This document shows, piece after piece, positions 21,309-33,390 of a DNA stretch of 64,000 nucleotides. Location: positions 13,144,001-13,208,000 of the forward strand of contig JBHGNT010000018.1 in the NCBI GenBank assembly GCA_043228905.1, written 5' to 3'. The notes beneath the pieces were generated by a model. That model saw only the letters and a program-made list of their open reading frames with translations, was not told the DNA's origin and ran no database searches. A program made the position numbers and the translations under genes. Position 1 is the stretch's first letter. Every line of letters starts with the position of its first letter. Source of the stretch: Azolla caroliniana (Eukaryota; Polypodiophyta).

Positions 21309-22160
21309 TGTTGGGAGACAGGTCCCTCCGGATGGGAAGGGAGAAGAACAGTGCCGATGAACAAACTCGGCCGAGGCCGATAGGCCGAGGACGAAACCGT
21401 ATGAGGTGGACCCGGCTACGGAGAGCCGGATGATGCAGACCTGGTGAAGACCGGATGAGGAGTACCCGGCTACGGAGAGCCGGATGATGCAGACCCGGTA
21501 TGAAGACCGGATGAGGATTACCCGACTACGGAGGGCCGGATGATGCAGACCCGGTGAAAACCGGATGAGGAGTACCCAGCTACGGAGAGCCGGATGATGC
21601 AGACCCGGTGAAAACCGGATGAGGAGTACCCGGCTACAGAGAGCCGGATGATGCAGACCCGGTGAAGACCGGATGAGGAGTACCCGGCTACGGAGAACCG
21701 GATGAAGAGACATATTCGTAAATATGTTTTCTGATAGTGCATCGAGGCTATATTTGTAAATAGCCGAAAAGTCATATTAGTATAAATATGACTTAGGGCA
21801 AACTAATATATTGTTGTTGTCATTTTCTTGTTGGTGCAAGAAGAATAGAAAGTACGTAACGTTGTACAGAGAGAGAGAGAGAAAGAGGTTGTTGCCTCTG
21901 TTGTAACCGCCGCATGTGGCGAAGATCGTGAGTCTGAGGTCGTTGCCTCCGTGAACTCACTGTTTTGTACATTCTTTCATAGTGACAGTTTGCAGCCTAT
22001 GGGCTGCCGTGGTTTTTCCCCTAATTTGGGGTTTTCCACGTAAACCTCCTGTGTAATTTTTCCTCTTCTTTGTGTCGCGTCTTATTTCCCGTTTTCTATG
22101 TATCATTCCAAGCTTGGTTGTGGCCGAGCGTTGCGCATAAGGAGCGTTGAGTTCCCGTCA
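21309..22160 (+). repeat. copia-C2 5' LTR (852 bp)
   Basis: TGTTGGGAGACAGG...GTTCCCGTCA. It contains a 54-bp tandem repeat block (about 21405-21700), a TATA box (TATAAATA at 21781-21788), and a GA microsatellite near 21870. Confidence 0.92.
21405..21705 (+). repeat. 54-bp tandem repeats within the copia-C2 5' LTR
   Basis: About five units of CCGGATGAGGAGTACCCGG-type sequence; CCGG recurs twice or more per unit. Equivalent arrays lie at 26345-26645 and, shorter, at 27474-27630. Minus-strand open frames across them are by-products of the period of 54 (a multiple of 3). Confidence 0.88.
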
Positions 22161-22162
22161 AG

Positions 22163-22174
22163 TGGTATCAGAGC
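22163..22174 (+). promoter_or_regulatory. copia-C2 primer-binding site (iMet tRNA)
   Basis: TGGTATCAGAGC two bases after the LTR end: the standard copia initiator-Met primer site. Confidence 0.9.
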
Positions 22175-22190
22175 GAAACGACACAGAAAT

Positions 22191-25100
22191 ATGGACGAAT
22201 CGTTTGGCGGCATGTTCAAGCTCACCGGCTCCAACTATTCGGTATGGAAGTCGAAGATGAGGGACATGCTCGTGGTTAAAGACCTCTGGCTGCCGGTTCA
22301 GTTCAGGGACAAGAGACCGGACAAAATCGACGCCGCGATATGGGAGGTGATGCACATGAAGACAACGGCGTACATACGGTGCTTCATCGACATGAGCGTG
22401 TACAGTAACTTCAATGAAGAGAGCAAGGCTCATGAGCTTTGGGAGAAGATCGGCATAATGTTTCAGAACAAAAATGCTGTCAATCAGGTGTCGGTATTCC
22501 GGAAGCTAGTAAGACTCCGGTACCAAGATGGCTCTAGCATGGCGGAGCACATGAATGCCTTCCAGGGGCTGATCCACTAGGCAACTTCATTGGAAGTACC
22601 TCTCGCCGATGAGGTACTAGCGCTACTCCTGCTCGGTTCCCTCCCGGATAGCTGGGAGACATTGGTTGTCACTTTGGGCAACGCCGGGCCGGAAGGAAAG
22701 CGGTTATCCCTAGCAAGAGTAAAGTCGAGCTTGCTAGATGAGGAGGCGCGTCGGAAAGATAAGGATACGAGCTCCGACTCCAAAGCGCTCCTTACCGAAT
22801 CGGAACGCGGAAGACATAGAAACCGTAGTCCCCAGAATCGGGACAAGTCGGGGATACGGTCAAAGTCAAGGGGCAGGCCCACTTGCTTCTATTGCGGCAA
22901 GCCGGGTCACTTCCAAAAGAACTGTCGGCATTTCCGTAAAGACAAGGAAACCGACGGTACCGATTCGAAGCAAACCCCGGACCGGAACGGTAAAGACCGG
23001 AGGGGGCCAGACCGGAAGGGAACGACGGCAATCGCGGCAAGTGAAGAAGAGTTGATGCTCATCACCGAGGAGTGTGAGATAAACCTTGCCGGCGACGAGA
23101 TGACCTGGGTGGTAGACTCCGGAGCGTCGTTCCACCTTACCCCGGACCGGAAATGCTTCTCATCCTACTCAGCCGGTGATCACGACTGTGTCCGGATGGG
23201 GAATGAAGGTACATGCCGAATTGTCGGCATAGGAGACGTGTGGCTGTCGACACCAACCGGATGCAAGTTGCTGCTGAAGGATGTCCGACACGTTCTGGAG
23301 GTTCGTTTGAACCTGATATCAACCGGTCGGCTAGATGATGAAGGCTACACGGGTGGCATCCAGAACGGTGTCATGAAGTTCAGCAAAGGGAGCCTGATTG
23401 TGGCTCGGGCCCAGAAGGTCAACACACTGTACCTGATGAATGCTCGGTTATGCCCGGAAGAACTGAACGTGGCATCCGACACTGCCGGTGAGTTGTGGCA
23501 CAAGAGGCTGTGTCATATGAGCGAGAAGGGGATGAAGAGGCTTGCAGAAGACAACCTCATTCCAGTGAAGAACGTGCACTTAGAGAAGTGCACTGATTGT
23601 CTGGCCGGTAAGCAGAACCGGACCTCCTTCCGACCAAGGCCACTGATGAGACGTATTGCACCACTAGAGTTGGTGCATATGGATGTGTGTCAGGTAGACA
23701 CAAAGTCACATGCCGGAGCGCAGTACTTCGTGACGTTCGTAGATGACCACAGCCGGAAGCTGTGGGCCACACCGTTGAAGACGAAGGATCAGGTGTTATC
23801 CATCTTCAAAGAGCTCCACGCGAGAGTGGAAAGAGAAACCTGCCGGAAGCTGAAGGCGGTTCGAGCAGATAACAGAGGAGAGTACCGGGGGCAGTTCGAG
23901 GATTACTGCCGCTCGAAGGGAATCCGGCTCGAATTTACCGTGCTGAAGACGCCGGAACTAAACGGACTGGCCAAGAGGATGAACCAGACCATAATGGAGA
24001 GGGTCCGGAGTATGCTAGCACATGCAAAACTACCCAAGAAGTTTTGGGCTGAGGCATTGTCGACGGCGACATACATGATAAACAGATCACCCTCAGTACC
24101 CTTGGACGGAGACACGCCACAGAGAGTTTGGACCGGTAAGGAAGTATCCTACCGGCATCTGAAGGTGTTCGGGTGTCTCGCGTACGTGCATGTAGCTAAG
24201 GACCGGAGAGGAAAGTTAGACCCAAAGACCCGGCCATGCATATTCCTCGGTTACGGCGACGATGAGTTCGGCTACCGAGTGTGGGACCCGGTCGACAAGA
24301 AGGTGTTCCGGAGTCGAGATATTATCTTCATGGAGGACAAGACGCTCGCTGACTGGGAGTCGGAGAAAAAGATAATGAACTCCGAGTCGACCGGTAAGGA
24401 TCGATTCTATGATGAGCAGACCCAACCGGCAAGAGACCGGTTAGCACTCGACGAACCAGCCGGTTACGGTGAGGATACCGAACAGGCTGAAGAAGAAGTA
24501 GAAGAAGCTGAAATCAGAACCGGACAAGACCCCGAATCGGATTCGGATGAAGAGCAGATGGATGAGCCGGTCACCGAAGCCCAGAGACGGAGATATCCTC
24601 TCAGAGAGAGAAGGGCCCCCCGGAGATTTCCGGATGCAGAGCATGTTCTGCTGACCGATGAGGGGGAGCCGGAAAGCTTCGAAGAAGTGAAGGAAGACAC
24701 CCACAGCCGAAAATGGTTAAGTGCCATGCAGGATGAGATGGATTCCCTGCATGAAAACCATACGTACGAATTGGTGGAGTTGCCAAAAGGAAAGCGGGCA
24801 CTCCGAAATAAGTGGGCGTACAAGTTGAAACCGGGAGATGCCGGCAACCCCCCGAGATACAAAGCCAGGATCGTGGTGAAGGGGTTCCAGCAGAAAAAGG
24901 GCGTGGATTTCGACGAGATATTTGCCCCGGTTGTAAAGATGACCTCCATCCGGACGATGCTGAGTATAGCGGCAAGCATGGACCTTGAGGTAGAGCAGTT
25001 GGACGTGAAGACGACATTCCTTCACGGCGACCTCGAAGAGGAGATCTACATGCAGCAACCAGAAGGATTCGTGGAGAAAGGGAAGGAGCACCTGGTATGC

Positions 25101-26236
25101 CGGTTGAAGAAGAGCCTCTACGGGTTGAAGCAGGCCCCCCGGCAATGGTACCGGAAGTTCGATTCCTTCATGACCGATCACGGGTACCACAAGACACAAG
25201 CCGATCACTGTGTGTTTGTGAAGAAGTTCGAAGGAGGCGACTTCCTAATACTCCTTTTGTACGTGGATGACATGTTAATCGTCGGAGTGACCAAGTTAAA
25301 ATACGGATGTTGAAGAAGGCTCTCAACTGGACCTTCTAAATGAAAGACTTGGGTCCGGCAAGAAAGATGTTGGGGATGCACATCATCCGGAACCGGTCAA
25401 AGAAGCAATTATGGTTGTCACAGGAGAAGTACGTGACAAAGGTGCTTCACCAGTTCAACATGTCAGAAGCAAAACCGGTCGGATCGACACTTCCGGCAAA
25501 CTGCAAGCTATCCGGTAAGCAAAGCCCGAGGACGAAAGCAGAGAAGACGGATATGATGAAGATTCCATATGCCTCTGCCGTCGGGAGCTTGATGTACGCA
25601 ATGGTGTGTACCCGACCGGATATAGGATACGTAGTCGGAGTGGTGAGCCGGTTCATGAGTAATCCCAGCAAGGAGCACTGGAACGCGGTCAAATGGATAC
25701 TCCGATATTTGAAGGGAACCTCAAATATGTGTCTCCGATTCGGCTCCGGAAAACCTCATCTGGACGGTTTCACCGATTCGGACATGTCGGCTGATGTGGA
25801 TACCAGCTGGTCTACATCTGGGTATGTAATGACATATGCAAGGGGAGCTGTTTCGTGGCAGTCGAGGCTGCAGAAGACGGTTGCATTGTCAACCACGGAG
25901 GCGGAGTACATGGCAGCTGTGGAAGCCAGCAAGGAAATTTTATGGATGAAGGACTTCATCGGAGAGCTCGGTATACGACAAGAGGAATACCGACTCTATT
26001 GCGACAGTCAAAGCGCCATCCACCTTGCTAAGAATGCGGCCTACCACTCTCGGACGAAGCATATCCAACGAAGATATCACTAGATCTGGGAAAGAGTAGA
26101 CGACCAGGAGTTCGCACTGACGAAGATCCACACGGCCGAGAACGGGTCAGATATGCTGACCAAAGTGCTGACACCCGACAAGCTAGATGCATGCCGGAAG
26201 CGGATCGGACTGGTAAGACACCCCATGCCGGAGTGA
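22191..26236 (+). pseudogene. gag-pol: copia-C2 gag-pol polyprotein
   Basis: Start ATG at 22191 (MDESFGGMFKLTGSNYSVWK). In order: Gag; zinc knuckle CFYCGKPGHFQKNC; protease WVVDSGASFH; pre-integrase zinc region (HKRLCHMS, CTDCLAGK); integrase core (VHMDVC, VDDHSRK); RT (LDVKTTFLHGD, SLYGLKQAP, LLYVDDML); RNase H (FTDSDMSAD, STTEAEYMA, CDSQSAIHL). It ends PMPE at TGA 26234-26236. Lesions: TAG 22578-22580 where Gln is expected, a one-base deletion near 25297 giving TGA 25311-25313, TAA 25335-25337, and TAG 26081-26083. The integrase motif normally NGxAER reads NGLAKR, so the catalytic Glu is Lys. Otherwise nearly intact, so a decayed but once complete element. Confidence 0.92.
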
Positions 26237-26246
26237 AGGGGGAGTT
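26232..26246 (+). promoter_or_regulatory. copia-C2 polypurine tract
   Basis: AGTGAAGGGGGAGTT directly before the 3' LTR. Confidence 0.85.
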
Positions 26247-27098
26247 TGTTGGGAGACAGGTCCCTCCGGATGGGAAGGGAGAAGAACAGTGCCGATGAAC
26301 AAACTCGGCCGAGGCCGATAGGCCGAGGACGAAACCGTATGAGGTGGACCCGGCTACAGAGAGCCGGATGATGCAGACCTGGTGAAGACCGGATGAGGAG
26401 TACCCGGCTACGGAGAGCCGGATGATGCAGACCCGGTATGAAGACCGGATGAGGAGTACCCGGCTACGGAGGGCCGGATGATGCAGACCCGGTGAAAACC
26501 GGATGAGGAGTACCCAGCTACAGAGAGCCGGATGATGCAGACCCAGTGAAAACCGGATGAGGAGTACCCGGCTACGGAGAGCCGGATGATGCAGACCCGG
26601 TGAAGACCGGATGAGGAGTACCCGGCTACGGAGAACCGGATGAAGAGACATATTCGTAAATATGTTTTTTGATAGTCCATCGAGGCTATATTTGTAAATA
26701 GCCGAAAAGTCATAGTAGTATAAATATGACTTAGGGCAAACTAATATATTGTTGTTGTCATTTTCTTGTTGGTGCAAGAAGAAGAGAAAGTACGTAACGT
26801 TGTACAGAGAGAGAGAGAGAAAGAGGTCGTTGCCTCTGTTGTAACCGCCGCCTGTGGCGAAGATCGTGAGTCCGAGGTCGTTGCCTCCGTGAACTCACTG
26901 TTTTGTACATTCTTACATAGTGACAGTTTGCAGCCTGTGGGCTGCCGTGGTTTTTCCCCTAGTTTGGGGTTTTCCACATAAACCTCCTGTGTAATTTTTC
27001 CTCTTCTTTGTGTCGCGTCTTATTTCCCGTTTTCTATGTATCATTCCAAGCTTGGTTGTGGCCAAGTGTTGCGCATAAGGAGCGTTGAGTTCCCGTCA
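26247..27098 (+). repeat. copia-C2 3' LTR (852 bp)
   Basis: Same ends and length as 21309-22160, with scattered substitutions concentrated in the 54-bp repeat block. Confidence 0.92.
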
Positions 27099-27473
27099 GT
27101 AGACCCACTTGTTTCTGAGTGCTCTCTTACCTTTTGGTAGTTCTACCAGGTCATAGGTGTAATTTTCATGCAAGGAGTCCATCTCATCTTGCATTGCACT
27201 CTGCCATTTCTGCTTGTGCTTGTCGGCAATGGTTTCTTCATAGCACTTAGGCTCACCTTCATCGGTCAAGAGGATGTATTCACTAGCACATGTCATCGAT
27301 GCTTTCTTTTCTGTAAGTGGATCTCTCCTTCCATTTTTTGTCGGTTCCGGTTCGGATATCTCTATCGACTCTTCTCCCAACTCGGGTTCATATGTGTCCA
27401 TTGATCATTGAGGGTTAGCCGATTCCTACTTGTATTCCTCGATCGACTTCTATGGGTCTGCCTTGGCCGAGAC
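27099..27473 (-). pseudogene. pol: copia-C1: linker and RT N terminus
   Basis: Reads EYILLTDEGEPKCYEE, AMQDEMDSLHENYTYDL and ALRNKWVY, the start of copia RT, broken off at the copia-C2 insertion. The same stretch in copia-C2 (HVLLTDEGEPESFEE, ALRNKWAYKL) shows the two families are close relatives. An in-frame TGA lies just upstream of the Met at 27401. Confidence 0.82.
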
Positions 27474-28088
27474 CGGATGAGGAGTACCCGGCTACGGAGA
27501 ACCGGATGATACAGACCCGGTGAACACCGGATGAGGAGTACCCGGATACGGAGAGGCCCGGTATGAACCGGATGAGGAGTACTCGGCTACGGAGATCCGG
27601 ATGGTGCAGGCCCGGTATGAACCGGATGAAGAGACATATTCGTAAATATGTTTCTGAGAGCCCATTGAGGCTGCATTTGTAAATAGCCAAAAAGTCATAT
27701 TAGTATAAATATGACTTAGGGCAAACTTTTAGATATAGTTGGTAGTTGTCATTTTTCCTTGTTGGTGCAAGAAGAAGAGAAAGTGCGTAACTGTACAGAG
27801 AGAGAGAGAGAGACGAGGTCGTTGCCTCTGTTGTAACCGCCGCCTGTGGCGAAGATCGTGAGCACGAGGTCGTTGCCTCCGTGAACTCACTGTTTTGTAC
27901 ATTCTTACATAGTGACAGTTTGCAGCCCGTGGGCTGCCGTGGTTTTTCCCCTAGTTTGGGGTTTTCCACGTAAACCTCCTGTGTATCTTTCTCCTCTTTG
28001 TGTCGTGTTCTATTTCCCGTTTTCTGTGTATGAAAAGAATCTCGGTTGTGGCCGAGCATTGCGCATAAGGAACGTTGGGTTCCCGTCA
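27474..28088 (+). repeat. Solo, 5'-truncated copia-C2-type LTR
   Basis: Diverged C2 LTR with about three 54-bp-type units, the TATAAATATGACTTAGGGC block (27707-27725), a GA microsatellite and the GTTCCCGTCA end at 28088. The first about 150 bp of the LTR are missing or unrecognisable. It separates two copia-C1 pol segments. Confidence 0.8.
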
Positions 28089-30357
28089 TGTTGGTAGGCC
28101 AACTCGGATTCGGCTGTGCCAACTGGGTGTCTCTGAACAGCCAACTGTGTCGGTTTGACTAGTCTTAAGTAAGTGGGAGTTGATTGGGAAATCGTTTTTG
28201 ACTTCTGTTGCTTCCAGTCCTCAATTGTCTTGTTTTCCAAGAAGACAACGTCCCGACTCCTCACCACTTTCTTGCCGACTAAGTCCCATAGCTTGTAGTT
28301 GAACTCGTTCTCTGAGTTTCCCATCAATATTCATGGTTTCAACTTACTGTCAAGCTTCAACCTCTGATCCTTAGGCACATGCATATATACTAGACATCCG
28401 AACACCCTCAGGTGTCTGTAGGAGACATCCTTTCCTTTCCACACCCTCTATGGGACATCAAATTTCAATGGCACTGAGGGAGACCTGTTGATAAGATAAA
28501 CAACCATATACATCGCCTCAGCCGAGTACGATTCAGACATCTTGGCATGCAACAACATGCTCCTTACTCTCTCCATAATCGTTTGTTTCATCCTCTCTAC
28601 AAGCCCATTCAACTCATGGGTCTTCGACACTGTATATTCAATTCGAATACCTTGGTCCTTGTAGTATTCTTCAAACTGCCCTCTATATTGACCATCGTTG
28701 TTTGCTCATACAGTCTTCAACTTCTGACCCGACTCTCGTTTGGTTCTTGCATGAAACTCCTTGAACATTGACAGTACTTGATCCTTTGACTTTAGTAAGA
28801 AGGCCCATGTCTTCCAACTATGGTCATCAATAAACATTACGAAGTACTGTCCACCTCGATGTGATGGAGCATTTACATAGCACACATCTGTGTGTTCTAG
28901 TTCCAGTGGCACTTCTCTTCTTGTCGGTGGTCTTGCATGGAATGCAGCTCTGTTCTCCTTTCCGACTAAATAATCGACACACTTCTCCAAGTGTACTCCT
29001 TTCATTTTTGGGAGAAGTTCCTGATCGGCTAACAAATGCATTCCCTTCTCACTCATGTGGCCGAGCCTTTTATGCCATAACTCTCCACTCGAGTCGGCTG
29101 CCACATTTGCTTCCGACTTGCACAATTGGGCATGCATCATATACAATGTGCCCTCTTTCTGTGCTCGGGCCACTATGAGGTTTCCTTCACAGAACTTCCA
29201 ATTGCCGTTTCGAAAGCTACCACTGTAGCCTTCAAGTCGATATCAGATTCAGTCTGATATCGGGGACATGTCGAACTTCCTTCAGGGTCAGTCGATAACA
29301 TGTCGACATCATCAAGCTTACACTCCCAATGCCAGCTATCTTGCACTCACCATTATCTCCCATCCTTACATAGCCATGGTCCACGAGTATGTAGGTCGAG
29401 AAGCACTCTCTTGATAGAGGTTTATGGAAAGATGCACCTGAGTCGATTACCCAGGTACACTCCTCACTTGCAAGATTTGTGCTTGCCTGCTCACAGATGA
29501 CCATGATCTCCTCTGCACTTGTAGCTATGGCCAATGTGCCCTTTTCTTCAGGAATCTTCTTGGGTTCGACAACATTACCAACAACTTTGTCCTTCTTCAT
29601 GTGTCAACTGTCCTTTTGGAAGTGTCTAGGCTTTCAACAATAGAAACATGTCAGTTTGCCTTTGGACTTCGACCTAGCTTGGAACTTGTCCCTTCTTTGT
29701 GGACTTCTTTGTTGGTTTCTTCCTCTCTTGGTAAGTTAAGCTAGGTTTGACTACGACTGGGACAAGACACCCTTGTCTTTCCTTCTTTTCTCCTCGTTCA
29801 AGATTCTTGTCTTTACAACTTGAAGAGATAGGTTCTCTTCTTGACACGAGGTGCTGAGAGTCACCACTAGATTCTCCCACTTTTCCGGCAGGGTACACAG
29901 TAGCAGATTGGCCTGTATTACATCTTCAAGGGGAAACTTGGTTGCAGTAAGTCAATTCACATACCCCATGAATGTGCTTACATTCTCCACTATGCTTTCT
30001 CCATCCCTATATTTCAACCTCATAATCTTTCTCATCAAAGATGTTTTGTTGAGGGCGTTCTTCCTCTCATATAGACCTGACAACTTCTACCACATCTCGT
30101 AGGCTTTTGTGTCGTTCGCCACATTTTGAAGGACACTTACATCGACGCACTATCTGATAGTGGCCACCACCTTTTTGTTCAGAAGTTTCCATTCAGACTC
30201 TAATACCCTTGTGGGTATTTCTGCTCTGTCTATGGGCTCGTACATGTGTTTGACTATGAGAAGGTCTTCCATCTTTATCTTCTAATCGCATAGTTCTAAG
30301 AGTTTAGAACTATCATGCCTGGGAAGCCACTCACACCTCCTTCCATCTTTCACCTTT
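28089..30357 (-). pseudogene. gag-pol: copia-C1: gag, protease and integrase
   Basis: Minus-strand fragments in order: gag (about 30340-29670, many stops); a basic linker (29898-29674); protease WVIDSGASFH (29600-29232); pre-integrase region HKRLGHMSEKG and integrase LEHTDVCYV, FIDDHSWK (29173-28706); NGLVERMKQTIMERVRSML with the catalytic Glu kept (28630-28448); and the integrase C terminus SENEFNYKLWD (28327-28089). Separate frames show frequent stops and shifts. It uses the same primer type as copia-C2. Confidence 0.82.
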
Positions 30358-30369
30358 GCTCTGATACCA
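30358..30369 (-). promoter_or_regulatory. copia-C1 primer-binding site (iMet tRNA)
   Basis: GCTCTGATACCA on the plus strand is the complement of TGGTATCAGAGC; the 5' LTR begins three bases further right. Confidence 0.88.
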
Positions 30370-30372
30370 GGT

Positions 30373-30505
30373 TGATGGGATGGGATCGTAAATCTGTCGG
30401 TTGAAGATATGTTGAGATACACAGCTCGAAGTAGAAAACAACAAATGGACAAAATACATAGTGCACACTGTTTTACGTGGAAACCCTAAATGGGGAAAAT
30501 CACGG
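30373..30505 (-). repeat. copia-C1 5' LTR, inner part
   Basis: TGATGGGATGGG... up to the insertion of the NA-type solo LTR; the remaining LTR continues at 34003-34530. It shares the TTTTACGTGGAAACCCTAA motif with the 3' LTR. Confidence 0.75.
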
Positions 30506-30836
30506 TGTCGTGCCTTTCGGCTCCGGATCGTTGCGTGAGTCGGGTGGGAACCACCGAGGTTTTTGACTAGGAGGAAGAGGAATACAACTTAAGGCTAGTT
30601 ATGAATAGTGGAAAGAGAAGTAAGATAGCAATCTCGTGAATCCCACGAGTTTAGTGTATTTAAAACAATATTTAGATTACAAGAGTAATTTAGATGGCAA
30701 AATTCGTGAATCCCACGAATATATTAGATTGATCAATCCTTGTATATTAATCAACAACCATATACATATTTCTCTCCTCCTTATATAAAGATGGAAGAGG
30801 CTAAGCATGGCTTCATGCTTTTTCACCAAAAGTGTC

Positions 30837-30911
30837 CATGCACACTAAATGTGCATGTGATGTTTTGTCATTTCCTAAGTATAGGGCTCATGCACGCTAG
30901 ATGTGCATGAG
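30837..30911. repeat. Two CATGCAC/GTGCATG hairpins in the solo NA LTR
   Basis: Palindromes at 30837-30857 and 30887-30911, each with CATGCAC, a 7-base loop and GTGCATG. Dense CATGCA motifs also occur in the related LTR at 48330-48400. CATGCA is the plant RY element; function here is inferred. Confidence 0.6.
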
Positions 30912-31011
30912 TCACTTTTAATGTCACGTGTAAATAAAATATTGACACCCTAAAGAATACATGATTTTTACCTTTTAATAAAGGTATGTGTGTTGGCCGG
31001 TCAGAAGAGCA

Positions 31012-33342
31012 CAGATCTTGGAGAAACACACCCCCGGATGGACCCCGCAAGAAGCAGAACAGCAGGGGGAAGGACCATCCCGACAGCAACAGGAACCGGC
31101 AACAAAGGCAAAACCGGCAGGTAAAGGCAAAGGGAAAGCGGTCGAGGAGGAACCGGTAGCGCGCAAACCAATCCATATAACGCTGCGACGGCCGGAACCG
31201 GAACCAGAGGTCTCTAGACAAAAGGTCCGTCTGGTAACTGCACCGGAGGAGGAAACTGAAACAGAAGACTCATCTGAACCACTGGTAAGACTCCCAGCAA
31301 GACAAGGTCGGGAGAAACGGGCGAAAGGACCGGCTCCACCAGTGGACAGAACTCAGCAGAGGGCGCAAGGACCATCTCCAGTAGCCGAGGCGGAAACAGC
31401 ACCGGAACCCGTACCCAGGGAAGCAGCACCGACACCGGTTGGGCCGGACTTCAGAAAACCGGTCATCCCAGAGAAGAAGAAGGAACGAGCGCCGGAGCCG
31501 GAGCCAGAGAAGAGGCCGGAAAATCAGCTTGGCTTAAGTGAGCAAGGCCACCCCGAAATCGGAAGAACAAAGCCACAATGGCTGAGATGGCTTTCGGAGC
31601 AGTTATCGGGAGTAGCGGACCAGTTAGAGAAAGAAGAAACGTGTCGGCAACAGCTGACGCATACAACAACTCAGGAGTTGGTCGCGCTCCGAACACAGAT
31701 CGAGGAAATGCAAGGGGAGCTGTTGCAGGCAAGGGAAGGAATTCAACGAGCACAAGCTGTCACCGAGCCGGTCGGGACAACAAGGAAGCAACCAGAACCA
31801 GAACCGGAACCAGTAGCCTTGCAAACCGGCCCTGAGACCGAAAAAATAATAGAAACCTTACGAGAGGAGTTACAAGCTCAGGAGGCATTAAGGGAAAGAG
31901 AAAGGGAGCAGCGGAAAGCGGTGGAGGATGACAGACGAAAAATGGAAGAAGGCCTCCGGAAAGGCCGAGCCGCTAATGACCGACTGCAAGAAGAAAAAGA
32001 GAAGCTGCAGAAGGAGAAGGACCGACTACGTCGACATGCCGAACAAGAGATAGAACGACTGCAGGAAGAACTCCGACAACAGAAGGACCGGGACGATCGG
32101 TTAAGAGCTCAGACAACCCGACGCCTGAAGCAGAAGACGGAGGACTTCGACCGTCTCTACCGAGATCACAAGCAGGCCGAGTCGGACAACAAAAAACGAG
32201 CAGCAGACTACGACCGGCAAATAGAGAAGCTGAAAGAGCAGCTCAAAGAAACCCGATTAGACCTGGCTAAGGCGATGGATGAGGTCAGTGCCAACAAGGA
32301 AGCATTGTCGACGGAAATAGCCCAAGCAACGGAGAGAAGGAAGGAATTAGAGGCGCTAAGGCGGGAAAAGCTGGACCTGACCAAGATCAGGAATGAAGGA
32401 AAGGAAAAATCGACCTTCAGGATCAGCAAACTGCAGAGTACCTATGAAAAGCAGAAAGCAGATTACGAGGCCCAGGCTCAGATAATGGCCGACATTATAA
32501 AACGGGCAAGGAAGGAAAAGCAGGAAGCTTATGCGCATGCTAAGGCAGGAGTTGACCGGATCAAGCTCATCATGTCAGGATGGAGTACCCGAGCTCAGGC
32601 AAGTATCAACGAAAGTACGGAAAAGCTATGGAAGGAGTGGTCACAACAGGCAGCCGAGCTGCAGACACTCCGAGCGGATGCCGAGAATCGGAAGAAGACC
32701 GGCGACAGGTTCTACAAGATGGATGAAGAAAGTATCGTCGCCATTCGGGAGGAATTGTCGGAGGATTTCTACACTTTAGCAGAAGAACACCTCAAAGAAA
32801 TTCGAGGGTTGGTAGAGAGGTTGGATGACGGGCAGCTCGCAACTCAGTTGGAGTTGGAGAGATACGAGCATGACCGGTTACGACAGGAAGCTAAGGGAAG
32901 AACGACGCCAACCACTATTGGTGAGGGAACGCGACCGGCTGAAGATGAACCAACCGACACCGAACAACCCCGACGAGGAATACCTGAAGACGAACTTGAA
33001 GAAGACCAGGAGCGGACCGATGCCGGAGAAGAAGAAGAGCTGAGACCGGAAGACACCAGGGCAGAGGAAGGAGTCATATCAAGTCGACCAGTCGAGACCG
33101 GAGAAAGCGACACCGGTAACAGAACAGAGCCAGGAACGGAGGGAGAACAGGAAGAACCTGGACGAAGCGGTGAGGAAGCACCGGCACCACGGAATCAAGC
33201 AGAGCCGGAGTAGAAAATTTTTACGGAACAGCCTACCCAACAGGAGGTCGGAGACAAGGCAGGCAAGGAACAGGAACAGGAGGAAGAAGCACCACTTGAC
33301 ACTATCGAGCAAAGTGTGCTCGATATTTTGGAGGAAGACTGA
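31012..33342 (+). pseudogene. gypsy-B ORF3: long coiled-coil protein (best-preserved copy, N terminus missing)
   Basis: An open frame reads through to TAG 33211-33213 and continues in the same frame to TGA 33340-33342; the Glu-rich ending LDTIEQSVLDILEED matches another copy (LDQSILDILEDE at 54580), so the TAG is premature. Residues about 190-560 form a Glu/Lys/Arg/Gln heptad-rich coiled coil. The N-terminal third is Pro/Glu-rich (PEPEPE). A C-terminal block ADAENRKKTGDRFYKMDEES and LELERYEHDRLR is conserved in four copies in this window. It has no protease, polymerase or zinc motif. Its role is unknown; the position between integrase and 3' LTR is where env-like ORFs occur, but I see no signal peptide or membrane segment. 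Confidence 0.75.
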
Positions 33343-33390
33343 GGCCGGGAGTGGATTCGAAGTGCAAGGCACTTTCCCACGGGCGTGCCA

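Larger units (their letters stand above)
21309..27098 (+). mobile_element. Full-length Ty1/copia element copia-C2 (5.79 kb)
   Basis: Two 852-bp LTRs, an iMet primer site, a gag-pol frame and a polypurine tract. The target duplication is CTAGA (21304-21308) versus GTAGA (27099-27103), one mismatch. It is inserted in the RT of copia-C1 directly after NKWVY; the C1 frame resumes on the other side. The LTRs are equal in length but differ at more than ten positions that I can see, so it is not very recent. Pol carries at least four inactivating changes. Confidence 0.92.

Noticed and set aside
26028-26777. A 249-codon minus-strand frame with repeats like LLIRFSPGLHHPALRSRV
   Set aside because: It is the reverse strand of the 54-bp LTR repeats (period a multiple of three) and occurs equally in the 5' LTR; LTR sequence, not a gene.
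30991-33342. Host coiled-coil gene (long open frame)
   Set aside because: It ends just before an LTR, starts inside an LTR remnant, and related broken copies lie downstream of integrase in gypsy-B elements.
31012-33342. Envelope glycoprotein in gypsy-B
   Set aside because: Position fits an env-like ORF, but no signal peptide, membrane segment, furin-like site or glycosylated ectodomain pattern is visible.
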